Shown here piece after piece: positions 35,330 through 47,234 of a DNA stretch of 64,000 nucleotides (within the stretch, counting starts at the first letter, position 1; each line of letters opens with the position of its first letter). This DNA is from Drechmeria coniospora (lineage: Eukaryota > Ascomycota > Sordariomycetes > Hypocreales > Ophiocordycipitaceae), in NCBI RefSeq assembly GCF_001625195.1, contig NC_054389.1, positions 2,636,147-2,700,146 on the forward strand, given 5' to 3'. Position numbers and translations under genes: made by a program. The notes beneath the pieces are model-generated. The model saw only the letters and a list, made by a program, of their open reading frames with translations, did not search any database and was not told the DNA's origin.

Positions 35330-37354
35330 CTACCAAATCTCCTGCCACCAGGTGATCTCAGCGAGAGTCTTCCGTCTCTCCTGCTCGTCGCCCGCCTCGT
35401 TGAAGGGATCGAAGACGGCATTCTTGCATGCGTCAGCCATCTTGGTTGATCCGCCGCAGACGGCAAAAATGGCATGCTGCGGTATCAGGTCGGCGAGACG
35501 CGCCGCCTCCCGCCGAACGAGGTCCTGCACGTACACCTTCTCACGCTGATCACGAGAAAAGGCCGGGAAGAGGAGCAGGAGACCCCGGGCAACCAAGGAC
35601 TCCCACTCGTCGCGGAAGAGAAAGTCGGCCGCGCGGTTGCGGTTTCCGAAGAAGAGCAAGACCGGGGCCGCGGATGGGTGAGTGAGGCGCTCGTGGAGGA
35701 GGCATCGCACGGGCGCGACGCCGGTGCCGGTAGCCATGGCGATGAGAGGGCGTCGGGCGTTGGCCGGGCCGTGGACAGGCGAGAGCACGGGCTTGTGGGT
35801 TACGCCGAGGACAACACCGGCGGGCAGATCGGCGAGGTAGCGCGAGCAAAGGCCCTGGCGAGGTTTGCGGAGGATGGTGCGGTAGCTGACGAGGGCGACG
35901 ACGAGTTCAACGCGAGTCGTGTCCGACCGGCTTGGGCACGGATGGATGAGCTGTGCGCCGCCGTTGGCGATGCTGAAGTCTCGACCGCGGATGAGGGGGA
36001 AGACGTCCAGGATGCGCTCGGGTGGGACGCGAACGGACCAGAACTCTTCCAACACTTCGACAATTGTGCGTCTCGCGCGGGTCGCGTAGTCAAAGTATTC
36101 ATCCAGGAACTCTGTGCTGCAAAACTCGAGCAGTCTGTCCTTCTGATCTTGATCGGAGGCGAAGTAGGATATGCTTTTAAGAAAGGAGCGGCGAGGCACG
36201 GCGGTGAAGTCGATGTTGTGGAGCAGCAAGGTGCGAACCGTGCAGGGTGCAGGCGGGTAGAGGGCACGAGGCAGGGGCCTGCACAGTGAAAGGTCAAGGG
36301 GCTTGTCGGCGACGGAATCCCAGCCCATGAGCGTGATGAGCCTCTGGGCATCGTCGGGGAAGTTCTTGGGGTAGAGGGTGAGACAGTCGCCTGGGCTGCA
36401 GTGAAGCTTCTGACCCGGGCCACGAGAAGGAATGTCGAAGGATATGAGGCGGACATCTTGCCAGTGGGTATCTGACGTCAAACGCTTGTTGGCTGCAATG
36501 GTCGCCGACCAACCGTCTGGGAGTGGGATTATATCCAAGGGGGGCGACGTTGCTTGCCCAGGTTCCGACCTATCTGGAGAAGGGTTGACGGGGGCGTCAA
36601 GAGCTGGCTCAAGAGACCACCTGGGAGGCAAGTTGACGTGCTCGGGAATCGGTTGCAGGCCCTCCCGGGGAGGGAAATGCTCGAGAAGATGCTTTCGGAG
36701 GCCATCCGCCCAGCGCACAAAGCTACCGTCGACCCTATGTACAAACGTCAGAATCCTGTTATCGGACACGGGTGTTCAGGTTGGCAGACCCTTCGGGAAA
36801 TTGCTCGTCTGCCTCACAGGGCTCCAAAAAGGTGCTGGCCCCGAGCTGGTCCAGCCGTTTGATAAGTTTACGGGCCGCCCAATTGAATCTTGCTCGCCAT
36901 GTTAGTCCGGACTCACTGTACGAGGCGGGAGGCAGGGGGGACGAGAAGGCGGAGGCGATGCGAATAGGACATACTTAATATAGGTGCTGTCACCGAGGCC
37001 GACGCACGTGTACTGCAGCGGCGCGAGGCAGCCGGGCGGCAGACTCCTGCGCAGGAGCTTTCTCCAGAAGAGCAACGAGTTGTGCGGCATGTCGCCTTGG
37101 CCAGTGGTCGAGAGGGCGAAGATGACGAGCTGATGCTGAAGTAGGACATTCTGTCGGGTGGGAAGGCCGTGAGCTTGGGTGGAATAATACGAAAGTCATG
37201 GTAGAGCGCGTACAAGGTCGACGGCATCGAGCTCTTCGACGCAGGTCCGGAAGTGAAGGCGCTGACAGAGTTTGGCCAACTCCTCAGCCATGTCCTGCGC
37301 ATTTCCCGTCTCGGAACCGTACAAGACCAGGACGGTCCTGTCGGAGGCCATCAT
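35330..37354 (-). CDS. tah18: NADPH-dependent diflavin oxidoreductase (Tah18/Ndor1)
   Basis: Four exons, 37354-37214, 37150-36975, 36888-36790 and 36734-35330, with 63-, 86- and 55-bp introns, give 606 aa. The flavodoxin-like FMN domain (1-150) has the phosphate loop LYGSETGNAQ at 11-20, LVIFALSTTGQGDMPHN and CVGLGDSTYIKFNWAARKL. The FAD domain contains RDFSIANG (390-397). The NADP-binding part has ATGTGVAPVR (about 473-482), FFGNRNRAADFLF and VCGGSTKMAD, and the protein ends in a Trp (EITWWQEIW), an aromatic end typical of this reductase family. Known role: electrons pass from NADPH through FAD and FMN to Dre2/anamorsin for cytosolic iron-sulfur cluster assembly. The three introns in the first 150 residues all restore the frame across conserved motifs. 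The start has two adjacent ATGs; the first is used. Confidence 0.93.
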
Positions 37355-40300
37355 GGACCTTTTTGCCCAGAGGGCCTGCGGCGTCTGAGGGGGAAAGGAA
37401 AGGGACAATCTATCAATGAATCGAGCGTACACCTGCAGAGCAGGACCAAGCAAAATCTGGGGTTTTTGTTGATCAGTTGACAGCGATCGATATCTTATCA
37501 GCTCGCCGGCGCCCCACCACGGTATGGGTTTCAGGCGCCGTACTCCATAACTAAGGTGCTGTACAGCAGAAGCGTCCGCGCACTCGTGCTCTCATCCTCT
37601 TATTATCTGGCTGCCGCTTTCACTGTCCAACTGGGGTTGCGGATGAGGCCACGACGATCGATGTTGCGGCTCGACGTTCGCTGGTCGACGAGTCCGGTGC
37701 CAAGGTCCAAGGAAGGGAGACGGCTCCATCTGTCAGGTACAAGTTCCTCCAGTAGGTGTAACTGTTCCCACAACTGACGGCATTCCCACTAATAGTGCCC
37801 TGCGATTAGGCACCTTTGATTCCTCTGTACTAACTTACATTTGGTACGGATTAGAGTGTCTCCAGCCACAAACATGGTATACTGCCAGTGAGGTACTCCC
37901 TACTACCTAGTAGATATTTCCGGTACTTAGTAAGTACCAGGTACGTACTGGCAGCAGGTCTCAGGCGGGAGTACATCTGCGTACACGTTGTGAATGGCTG
38001 TGGGTGGCCTGGTGTTAAGTGCCTCAAATGCATGCGCCTACTCGGATCTATGTGCTTTCCATGAGGCACTGGGTGCTAACTAGGATAACAGATACCATAG
38101 TACCCAGCACCTGCTGGAAAAGGATCAATGAGCAGCTATTTGGCATTAAAATCTAAATCGATTTATTTCCACATGTTGATCGATTGCACCATTATACAGC
38201 TTTCAGGCCCTCCGTACTCACTGTGCAGTAATCGTGTGCAACCAACCAAGTACTGTAGTAGGGCCGACCCTCAGTGACGTATTGACCATGACCAAAACGG
38301 ATCCCCCAGCGGCTCCAGTGGAGTTCGATCCCCCCTGCTTACAAGTACTTGGTCAGTACGGAGTATTACTCCGCACCCCGTAATACAAACACTCGAGCAC
38401 TATGTGGACTGTTTACAAGTACTATGTGGACTCTGTACTCTCTCTGCATTACTCCGTACTCACAGTGTACATGTACGGAGTACGGAGTACTTAAGTACAC
38501 TTACACCTACAACTACAGTACTTAAGCACTACTTAAGTCCAGTACTTACCGACATGTACGGAGAACTTGTACGTGCCTTGGTATTTATTACGGCCCAGGG
38601 ATGTGAAAGTGTTTACGTGTTGAGTCAGGCCGAGCGAGCCGGCCGCATCAACCTTAACCGCTGCCACACCGATCCGGAATGGCTGGGAGGCAAATTTGCT
38701 ACTTCTCTGTCGTGGCTGTGGCAAACAAATACTGGTACGGAGATTTCATCAAGGTTTGCCTGTCTGTTTGTGTCCGAGACGCGTCCGTGCATGACGTGTG
38801 CACGCAGTCGCGATTGCTGAGGCTGCGGTGCGTTATAGTTATACCTGTAGATGAGGCACGTACTCGGTACGTGGGACTAGGTAGGTATTGGTTCATGTCG
38901 TCAAAACCGTGATGCGGGCGAGCATAATCCAGAAGGCTTGCAAGAAAGAATCAAGCGATCAAGCGATCGAGCTATCAAGCTATCAATGTAATTGCGACAC
39001 ACTGTTAGCAATTTTGTGGCCCAATGCTTGCGAGCGAATGAGCCAACCCTGCTCAACGAAGTTTCACATCTCCCCCCGACCACTTGCACAGTTCGTACTG
39101 GCACTGCCAAAGCCCCGATTGGCCCTTTCCGCCCGCTCATGCCCTGCCTTGCTTGCCATAATGGCTGGCTTAGACGAGCAGAATTTCAGCTGACGCAACC
39201 TTATGTCACGCATACCATGCGAGCTCGTGTCGTGGCGAACTCTATAGCTACATGCGAAACCTCTAATAACAGAGACAATCCCGAGAGTGTCGGCACGGCC
39301 CACGACAAAGGCGGCGGCGGCGGCGGCGTTGTCATTGCTGATTGAAGGGAATTCCAATGCACGCGCACGTGTGGAATAGGAAAGTCGAACAAGCGAGCAA
39401 TGATTGTTCAATAGACCCTCAAGTAACACAGAGTCTAGACCCTTGCTTTTTTTTTTCTTTCCACAAGCTTCGAGGCTACCTACGATGATGCAGACGGAAG
39501 AAGAATTCGTTCCTGCATTTCTTCCTGTAGGTAGGATGCAAGTGCTGTTTTTCTTGATTTCATTTTCATTTTTTTTTGGTAAAAGAAAAACAATGGCATG
39601 CAGGTCTGAAATGGTATCGCGTCATTCATGAATTAACATAGTAATCCTCTCAGCTCAGCCAGTCGGTCGGTCAATCGTCGCGGCAGCGCGGCAGGGGCAG
39701 CCGCCAACGCGAGCAGGCGTAAAACAAACCATCGTAGCAGCTGCCTTGTCAGCAAATGCGCAGGAAGGAAGGGAAGCGAAAGAAAGGGAAGGGAAAGCGC
39801 GCTAGGGAAGGCCTTGCTCCTCCGCTAACTGTTCGTGATTGATGGATGCCCTCGGTTGGACGCAATCCACCGTGGAAAGAGGCACCTGCCTAGAGCCACT
39901 TCGCACTTGTAGTAGGTAGGTATGCCGTGTTCGGCTATGCGGAGGCGTAAACGTCCACGTCCTTGCTGTAGCGCGTGCGAGTGCCAACCTTCTTGGGGGG
40001 CACCTCCCTTCCCTAGCGCAAGCCCACGCCGTTGTCCTGGCAGGGATAGGTAACAACCTTGAGTACCTGCTCCCTGCTAAGCAGTTCAGGATGGTACTGC
40101 CTGGGTACGGATAGGTTCGCAGGCTAGTGGGCGGCCAGGTAGGTAGGGACTAGGTACTAGGTACGTCGAGGCAGGTGGTGAGTTCAGCTGCGGAACCTTG
40201 TGGTACGTGTCCGCCGCGGTACTGGCTACCTACGCAGCAGCTGGCGCCACCGGCGCCATTCAAGTACTGGGTACATTCTCCACGGCACCCGCTTGAAGCC

Positions 40301-40698
40301 TTCACCTCCCTGGTAGCCTGTTTGCGGCGTGCCACCACCCCGGACAAGCACAAGCTGGCTAAAAAAGCAGCTACTAGGTAGCAAGAGCGTAACAGCGCAG
40401 CTTTGCCCGAAAAATATTTCAGAATCGCGACTCTACCTGCCTATGTTCCCCTTTTCTCTCTCTCCTTCACATAACACCAGCCAACCTTGTGTCTTCCGCG
40501 CAACGCATCGCCGTCTGTCTACCTTCAATTCCATCTAGGGCACGAAGCTACCCTGTCAAGCCTCCTCCCTCATTGCACCAGAGTGCCGTGCAACGCCCGA
40601 GTTTATCCGTCGAACGCCCTGCCCGCCCACGTTCGAAGGTCTCACGCCGTCAACGCTCGACTCTCACCAAGTCAGATTTCCTTCCGCCAGCTTTCACA
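37355..40698. repeat. Divergent promoter spacer between tah18 and the RRM gene
   Basis: There is no supported gene in 3.3 kb. GTAC blocks lie at about 37890-37960 and 38340-38560, with a repeated ACTATGTGGACT at about 38399-38430. Positions 38949-38987 are a short tandem of ATCAAGCG/ATCAAGCT. A GGC microsatellite sits at 39310-39330 and T-tracts at about 39447-39460 and 39568-39580. Positions 40430-40698 are pyrimidine-rich (CCCCTTTTCTCTCTCTCC) and likely the leader of the RRM gene. Confidence 0.55.
38949..38987. repeat. Short 8-bp tandem repeat
   Basis: About four and a half copies of ATCAAGCG or its variant ATCAAGCT/ATCGAGCT in non-coding DNA. Confidence 0.7.
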
Positions 40699-42358
40699 AT
40701 GTCTGCTACCAACGTGGAAAAGGCCCCCGAGACCGCCGCCAACGACATTGCCAACACTCTAAACAACATGTCAATCAACGAGCATGCCGAGGACAAGGCC
40801 GCCGCCAACGAGGCTGCTTCGGCCAGTGCTGCCGAAGGTCGCCGCCTGTACATTGGCAACCTGGCCTACGCCACAACGGAGGGGGAGCTGAAGGACTTTT
40901 TCAAGAGTTATCTTGTGTGAGTGCCCTCTGCATGATGCAAATACCTCTTTCGTTTTTTGTTCTTTTTTCTGGGTTCCCTTCGTCGTGCGGAGCCGCGAGC
41001 TATGACGAAGATGACCGTCGAAATACTCCCAGTCCTACCTAGCTTGGGTGGTCCCATACTCTTAGGCTGCCCTCGGAATGCCCTCAGTTTGGACCACCTC
41101 CACCACCTCCACCACCCTCAACACCACACCACCCCTCCCCCATGGCCATGATTTTCGGTCAAAGATGGTTGTTTGGCCTTGATTCACCAGACATTCCCTT
41201 GTGCCGTTGCAGCGCACAAGGGGCTCTACGAATCTTGTCATTTCTGCCCACGTGTCCTGTTCGCTGTTGCACAACCCCTCCACCGTCTACCACAACCCCT
41301 CATGGGAGAAATACAAGGTTGACCGCTTTGCTTCACAGAGAGTCCGTCTCGATCCCCAAGAATCCTCGCACCGACCGTCCTGTCGGCTATGCCTTCGTCG
41401 ACCTCTCCACCCCTACCGAGGCCGATAACGCCATTGCCGAGCTCTCAGGCAAGGAGATCCTGGAGCGCAGGGTCTCCGTTCAGCTGGCTCGCAAGCCCGA
41501 GGCCGCCGGCGAGAAGACGGACGGTACCAACGGTGACGGAATCGTCCCCGAAGGATCCCGCCGCCGCTCATCCGCCCGTGGCCGTGGCCGTGGTCGCGGA
41601 CGTGGCGGTCGCGGCACCCGTGGCGGTCGCGCCGGCGTAGGTGTTCCCATCCGCACGCCAACTTGCCGCTGTAATGGCTAACCGAGTCGTAGGAGTTCGG
41701 CGACGACGGCAAGGACGGTGAGGTTTCTGGAATCGCGCCCACCGATTCCGAGGCCGCTCCGCTTGCGGCAGGAGCCACCAATGAGGTGCACCCATCGAAG
41801 GACATGACGAACCAGAGCAATGCTGACGGCGACGACAAGGCATCCAAGACGCAGGCCAGACCCCCGCGCGAGCGCCGTGAGCGTGGCCCCCCAGCGGACG
41901 GCATTCCCTCCAAGACCAAGGTCATGGTCGCCAACCTGCCTTACGACTTGACTGAGGAAAAGGTAAGGCTCGATCGTCGACGAGGAAAGAAACGCATCCA
42001 TGGTGGTCAGAAGCTGACGGTCCAATAGCTCGTGGAGCTTTTCAAGGCATATGAGCCTTCCTCGGCCAAGATCGCTCTCCGTCCCATTCCCCGATTCATG
42101 ATCAAGAAGCTCCAAGCCCGTGGCGAAGCACGCAAGGGTCGCGGCTTCGGCTTCGTCACGCTTGCTTCGGAGGAGCAGCAGCAGAAGGCTGTCGAGGAGA
42201 TGAATGGAAAGGAGATTGAGGGCCGCGAGATCGCCGTCAAAGTGGCCATCGACAGCCCCGACAAGACGGACGAGGAGGCCAACGCACCTGCGGGTGAGCA
42301 CGGGGATGACGGAAACGAGGCTTCCCAGGCCGTCAAGGAGACTGCCACCTCCGCTTAA
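40699..42358 (+). CDS. Two-RRM RNA-binding protein with RGG-like linker
   Basis: The exons are 40699-40916, 41339-41636, 41693-41962 and 42029-42358, giving 371 aa. The first RRM has RNP2 LYIGNL (50-55) in exon 1 and RNP1-like PVGYAFVDL (87-95) in exon 2. A 422-bp intron, far longer than the others in this window, separates them. A run of RG/GRG repeats (about 150-172) follows. The second RRM has KVMVANLPYDLTEE (248-261) and GRGFGFVTLASEEQQ, with an insert rich in basic residues between. The protein is acidic at the C-terminus. Known family role: proteins of this layout bind nuclear or cytoplasmic RNA; no specific target can be named. Two of three introns are phase 0, and joining them restores both RRMs. 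The first intron could host alternative splicing or a regulatory RNA, but nothing inside it is recognisable. Confidence 0.88.
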
Positions 42359-44292
42359 GTGCGAGTCGAATGTTTCGACTGGCCCGGAACGGAAGCCTCT
42401 CACTTGATGAGCATACTTATGATATGGCACGCGATTTTCACGATCTCTCCTACGGTAGATGGATGTTCCCTGCACTCTTGATGATGCCAGTGGCTGGGGT
42501 TAGACTCGCGACTTGGTATGCGGAGGACTGGCTTGATCCGTCTGTCCTCTTCTCGGACATGGTGACGATATCTGACCGTTGTCTTTTCATTTTGGCGACC
42601 TACGTCCACCAACCTTGGGAGGATGGATGCAATTCTTTCTCATGTACTTGCGTCTCTTTTCTTTCCACCCGGCCCCCTCTGGGTGGTTGCACACTTGAAG
42701 CGGGACAGCGGTCGGGAGGAGGGATCGGAGGCGCAGTGCATAAAACGGCAAGTTATGACGGATGAATCTAGTATGGATTCACCTACATGGTAGACCGAGT
42801 CTTGTGGGTGCTGTTTCCCAGGACGGTGTGACTTGATCCCATGATGAGACTCAAACCTGACCCGCCGCTGGGTGATGTCAGCACGACACATGCGTGACTG
42901 TGTGTTCGACAACATTTTGGCTCTTGTTGGGCAAGTAGCCAGCCAGGGTGTTTGTGCTTCAACCCGATGTGACGATGGCGTTGTTGTGACAGAGTGGGTA
43001 GGACGGTTTGTGTGCAGTTAAGTCCACCTACAGGTACCGAGGTCGGCCCAAGACGTACCTACTTGATGTGAAAGCAAGTGAAGCACCCACGACTATTGCT
43101 GTGTGTATCGTACGGAGGGAGCAAGTATATGGACATGTAACGAACGAGTTCGGCACAAACACATCAGGTAGACTTCGCTGTCCTCGTAACATAGTGCCTC
43201 AGGTCAAGCTCTTTTGCGGCCCGCGTTCTAGTCATGGATACTTAATAAATATCCAAGTTGGTAAGTAGTGTTGCTTCATTGTTCTCTAGAGTCTAACATC
43301 GCACTCGTACACGTGCTTTGCGGCACCGATACGAGCCGACGCGGAGCAATACCCACTCACGTGTGGGGGTTAGAACGAACACAGTACTCCGTACTCCGTA
43401 CAAGTTCGGATACTCGGTGGTGACGCAACGGTAGGAACTATCACTAGCAACCTCCCTAGTGGCATCAGGTCGCGGTTACGTTTACCACGAGTCTGTATCG
43501 TCCATGTGTGGAATCGCAAATCGCCAGCGCACAGGTCGGGATGGACAATATGATGGGAAGCACACCAAGGTGTGTACGAGAGATACGATCAGATTGAATG
43601 ACGCATGATTGTTTGACGAAGCTAGAATTTGTTGCGTTTCTGCCAGCTTTTTGAGATCCATTGGTGTCTAGCCACCTAAACAGTACCCAAGTAGAGAGTA
43701 CAGAACTCCGTACTCTTCTTGCACATGTACAAGTACTTCGTAATACTATGGTTCGTCTTGTCTTTTGGTCATCAGAAGTGGAGTATTGTAGTAGGTAGCA
43801 ATTCCGGTTTGCTGGCAGCACCTTTGCCATCGTTCAGACACTGCCGTATGTTTTTGTAGGTGGTGACCACTCTGCAGACATGCTTGCAGGGACTACAACT
43901 ACAGTACAGTAAGTGCATGTACTTACTTACAAGTAATATACAGTAGTAGTTTCACCTATTGCTAATCCACATCGGTGGGTACCTAGCTTCTGATAGGTGG
44001 GTACCTAGCTTCTGATAGGTGGGTACCTGCTCCGTAACTACTGTTCGGCACCTAGGTAGGTACCGCGCAAGCTGCTCGGTGGTACTGCGACCTAGTTGTA
44101 CTTGGCACATCCGAGACAGGGTGGTATCTCGTGCCTTGCGGCGGAACCTGGTGGATGCATGCACGCACGATACCTCGCACACCCCTCGAATTGCCCGTAA
44201 CGAACCCACAACAAAGGCACCAGTACGCTCGCGAGCAACCGTCATCGAGGGGCGCCCTGCACACTATACTCTCCGCAGCCTCAGCCGACGCA
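42359..44292. repeat. Spacer between the RRM gene and the ArfGAP gene
   Basis: There is no gene in 1.9 kb. The first 500 bp are ordinary 3' sequence. GTAC elements appear at 43380-43400, 43700-43750 and 43900-43950. A 22-bp tandem array lies at 43973-44035, followed by promoter-like DNA leading to the ArfGAP ATG. Confidence 0.55.
43973..44035. repeat. 22-bp tandem repeat upstream of the ArfGAP gene
   Basis: Nearly three copies of a unit based on TAGGTGGGTACCTAGCTTCT (+GA), about 260 bp before the ArfGAP start. The inner GGTACC is palindromic. Confidence 0.8.
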
Positions 44293-45557
44293 ATGGCTTC
44301 CAAAGCTATGTGGGAGGTCGACCCCGAGACGAGGTCCAAGGTCAGTTTCGGGACCGAACAGCCGTGCGCGCCACCGAGTCCTCGCTAACCGACACGGACA
44401 GCTGGCCGTCCTCCAGAAGGAACCGAAGAACAGCGTCTGCTGTGACTGCGGAGCGCCATCTCCGCAGTGGGCGTCACCGAAGTTTGGCGTTTTCATCTGC
44501 CTGTCCTGCGCCGGTGTCCATCGCGGACTGGGCGTCCACATCTCCTTCGTTCGCAGCATCTCGATGGATGCCTTCAAGGCCAGCGAGATTGAGCGCATGC
44601 GCTTGGGGGGAAACGAGCGCTGGAGGAAGTTCTTCGACGAGCACGAGGATACGCAGATGCGGGGGCTGTCCTGGGACGACGCCACCATCGCTGAACGATA
44701 CAGCAGCGAGGTTGGCGAGGAATACAAGGAGAGGCTTACGTGCAAGGTGGAGGAACGCGAATACGTTCCGGGGGAGAAGAAATCGGCGACGAGTCAACGC
44801 GCCTCCCCTGCGCCGCCGCTGGCGGCCCAGAGGTTGATGGAGAGAACGGCGACGCCGATGAGTGGGTGCTCGACGAGGAGCCAGAGCCCAGGTGCCGGCG
44901 GCAGGGTCAAAGTGGACGACAAGTACTTTGCCCAGCTGGGCGCCGACAATGCTTCTCGGCCGGATCACTTGCCGCCTAATCAGGGCGGCAAGTACTCTGG
45001 CTTCGGCAGCTCGCCGGCGCCGACCTCGAACAGCCAGAGCACCCTGCCCAACTTTGACGAGATGCAGAAGGACCCGATGGCAGCCCTGACGAAAGGGTTC
45101 GGCTGGTTCACGTCGACGGTGACGAAAACGGCCAAGACGGTCAACGATGGGTACATTCAACCGACGGCCAAGAGCGTAAGTCCAACCCCGGCCGCCCCCC
45201 TCTGCCTCTGTCGTGCACGGGACCGCCCAGGACTGACAGGGTACGCATCGACAGATCGCGGAGGGCGAGTTTACCAAGCAGGCTCAGCTTACGGCCGCAT
45301 CGATCGCCAAGCAGGCCCAACTTGCCGGCAAGAGCGCGCATGATGGCTTTCACAAGTTTGTCGAAGGCGATCAGCATCACAGAAACGTACCGCTAGATGC
45401 TAGCCGGAAGGATTTCTGGGATGACTTTTCCAGCCTGGCGGACGAGCAGAAGAAGGACAGCTCGATCGGGACCAGCGCCATGGGAATGGGCGCGAGCAAG
45501 AGAGCAGGGAGCGGGGGGCCGCAAAGGAAGCCGAAGGATGAATGGGATGATTGGTAG
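44293..45557 (+). CDS. gcs1: ADP-ribosylation factor GTPase-activating protein, Gcs1/ArfGAP1 type
   Basis: The exons are 44293-44340, 44402-45175 and 45255-45557, giving 374 aa. The ArfGAP zinc finger is complete: C29 and C32, sixteen residues, then C49 and C52, followed by [19 protein letters not shown] with the conserved arginine R56 used as the catalytic finger. The linker is Ser/Pro-rich. The second half has helices of the ALPS-like type that sense curved membranes ([35 protein letters not shown]), and the C-terminus ends DEWDDW, a di-acidic Trp motif. Known role: stimulating GTP hydrolysis on Arf1 during COPI vesicle cycling at the Golgi. All three introns are phase 0 and restore the frame. 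The gene is preceded by a 22-bp tandem array. Confidence 0.92.
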
Positions 45558-46272
45558 GCACATGGCAGGGCAGAACAGGGCAGAACAGGGCGCAAGGAGG
45601 CGTAGGGTAGGGTAAGTTTACGGGCAGCTACGGTAAAGTAGGCGACTCACACTTCGCTCGAGATTGCGAGTCCGGTTAGCTTGAGCATACCGTCCTTGAT
45701 ATCAGCACATGTTTTGTTTTTAAACAATTGCTCCTCTTTCCTCCACCCGGAATTCTCAAACTCTCTATTTTCAGCTGCTCCATCTCCATCTACATGCATA
45801 CCACCCATCATCCACACGGTTATAGGAACCAGGTGGTCGAGACGGGATTCGCGGCGACATTGCATCCGTGGATAGGATATGCGGTACTCCGTACTAGCGA
45901 CTTCTACCCCTACAGGAGCTCGTTCTATCCACGGAGGTCGGCCTAACATGGCTACAACGGACTGAGATTATGTACGTTTGTGGATTTGTACTAGTATTAT
46001 TTTACAGTAATTACTCCTGCAATCCGCTTTATGGCCTATCCTCCAGCTTGGTTCCCAGAACGGGGTAGCGAGGTTGCAGTTTCGCGGGAATTCTTGGCGG
46101 TTTGTCATCACGTGATTCGGCGTGGTTTGCGGTTGAAGCCGACGCTTCTCCGGCAGGACCCGGGCCGTCCTCAGCCTCTATTGAGCGAGCCGCGGCCAGT
46201 GGCTGACAGCTATTCCTCCTCCCTGCCAGAGGTGTCCCAACCGTTCGGTGCCATTGATTCGCAACGCTCGCC
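45558..46272. other. Spacer between ArfGAP and ETF beta genes
   Basis: The spacer has ordinary sequence with a short GCAGAACAGG repeat at 45571-45593 and one GTACTCCGTAC block near 45882. No gene is visible. The last 200 bp should carry the ETF beta promoter and leader. Confidence 0.5.
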
Positions 46273-47234
46273 ATGTCTGCATTACGGATCCTCGTCCCCG
46301 TCAAGCGGGTCATTGACTATGCCGTAAGTTGAATACCCCCCTGGAAGCTGTGTCCCTGCATTCCCCTGCTGGCCATTTGGAAGTCTTCCGACGAATTCGA
46401 TGTTGACGCAGGATTGGGACATGGTCATAGGTCAAGCCTCGAGTCAACAAGACGCAGTCGGCGGTCGAGACGGCGGGGGTCAAGCACTCGATGAACCCCT
46501 TCGACGAGCTCTCGGTCGAGGAGGCGGTCCGAATCCGCGAGAAGAAGAGAGCCGCTGGTGGGGTCGAGGACATCTGCGCAATCTCGGCCGGGCCGGCCAA
46601 GGCGCAGGACATCCTGCGGACGGCCATGGCTATGGGTGCTGACCGCGGTATTCACGTCGAGGTCAAAGAGGGCGACGACCTCGAGCCGTTGACGGTGGCC
46701 AAGATGCTGCAGAAGGCGGTCGAGAAGGAGAAGAGCAATTTGGTGATACTCGGCAAGCAAAGCATCGACGACGATGCGGCCCAGACGGGCCCGATGCTGG
46801 CCGGCCTGCTGGGCTGGCCGCAAGCCACCCAGGCGAGTAAGATCGAGTTCGGCGAGGGCGACAGCGTTACGGTGACCAAGGAGGTCGACGGCGGCGTCGA
46901 GACGGTGCGGGCCAGGCTGCCGCTCGTCGTGACGACCGACCTTCGCCTCAACGAACCCCGCTACGCGAGCCTGCCCAACATCATGAAGGCGAAGAAGAAG
47001 AAACTGGACAAGGTGACGCTCGGCGACTTTGGACTTGAGAACGAGAAGCGGCTCAAGGTGGTCCGGGTGACGGGTACGTCGTCTCTGGCTCCTCACTCTC
47101 TGCCACTCCTACCGGCCGATCGACGGGCACGGACGCTGACCAAGGCTACAGAACCGCCCGCGAGGCAAGGCGGCGGCAAGGTAGAGAACGTTGACGGCTT
47201 GATCGGCAAGCTCAAGGAGCTGGGTGCCCTGTGA
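46273..47234 (+). CDS. Electron transfer flavoprotein beta subunit, mitochondrial
   Basis: The exons are 46273-46323, 46431-47073 and 47152-47234, giving 258 aa. The motifs are those of the beta subunit: LRILVPVKRVIDYA at the start, KHSMNPFDELSVEEAVRI (about 35-52), NLVILGKQSIDDDAAQTGPM and a C-terminal AKKKKLDKVTL with the short tail KLKELGAL. Length matches the family (about 255-260 aa). Known role: with the alpha subunit it binds AMP and FAD, takes electrons from acyl-CoA and amino-acid dehydrogenases in the mitochondrial matrix and passes them to ETF-quinone oxidoreductase. The first exon is only 17 codons. The last intron (78 bp) must be removed to restore the tail. No long presequence is seen; the beta subunit often lacks one. 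Confidence 0.94.

Noticed and set aside
43973..44035. Tandem repeat considered as a CRISPR-like array
   Set aside because: Copies are head-to-tail with no spacers and the host is a eukaryote; it is a minisatellite.
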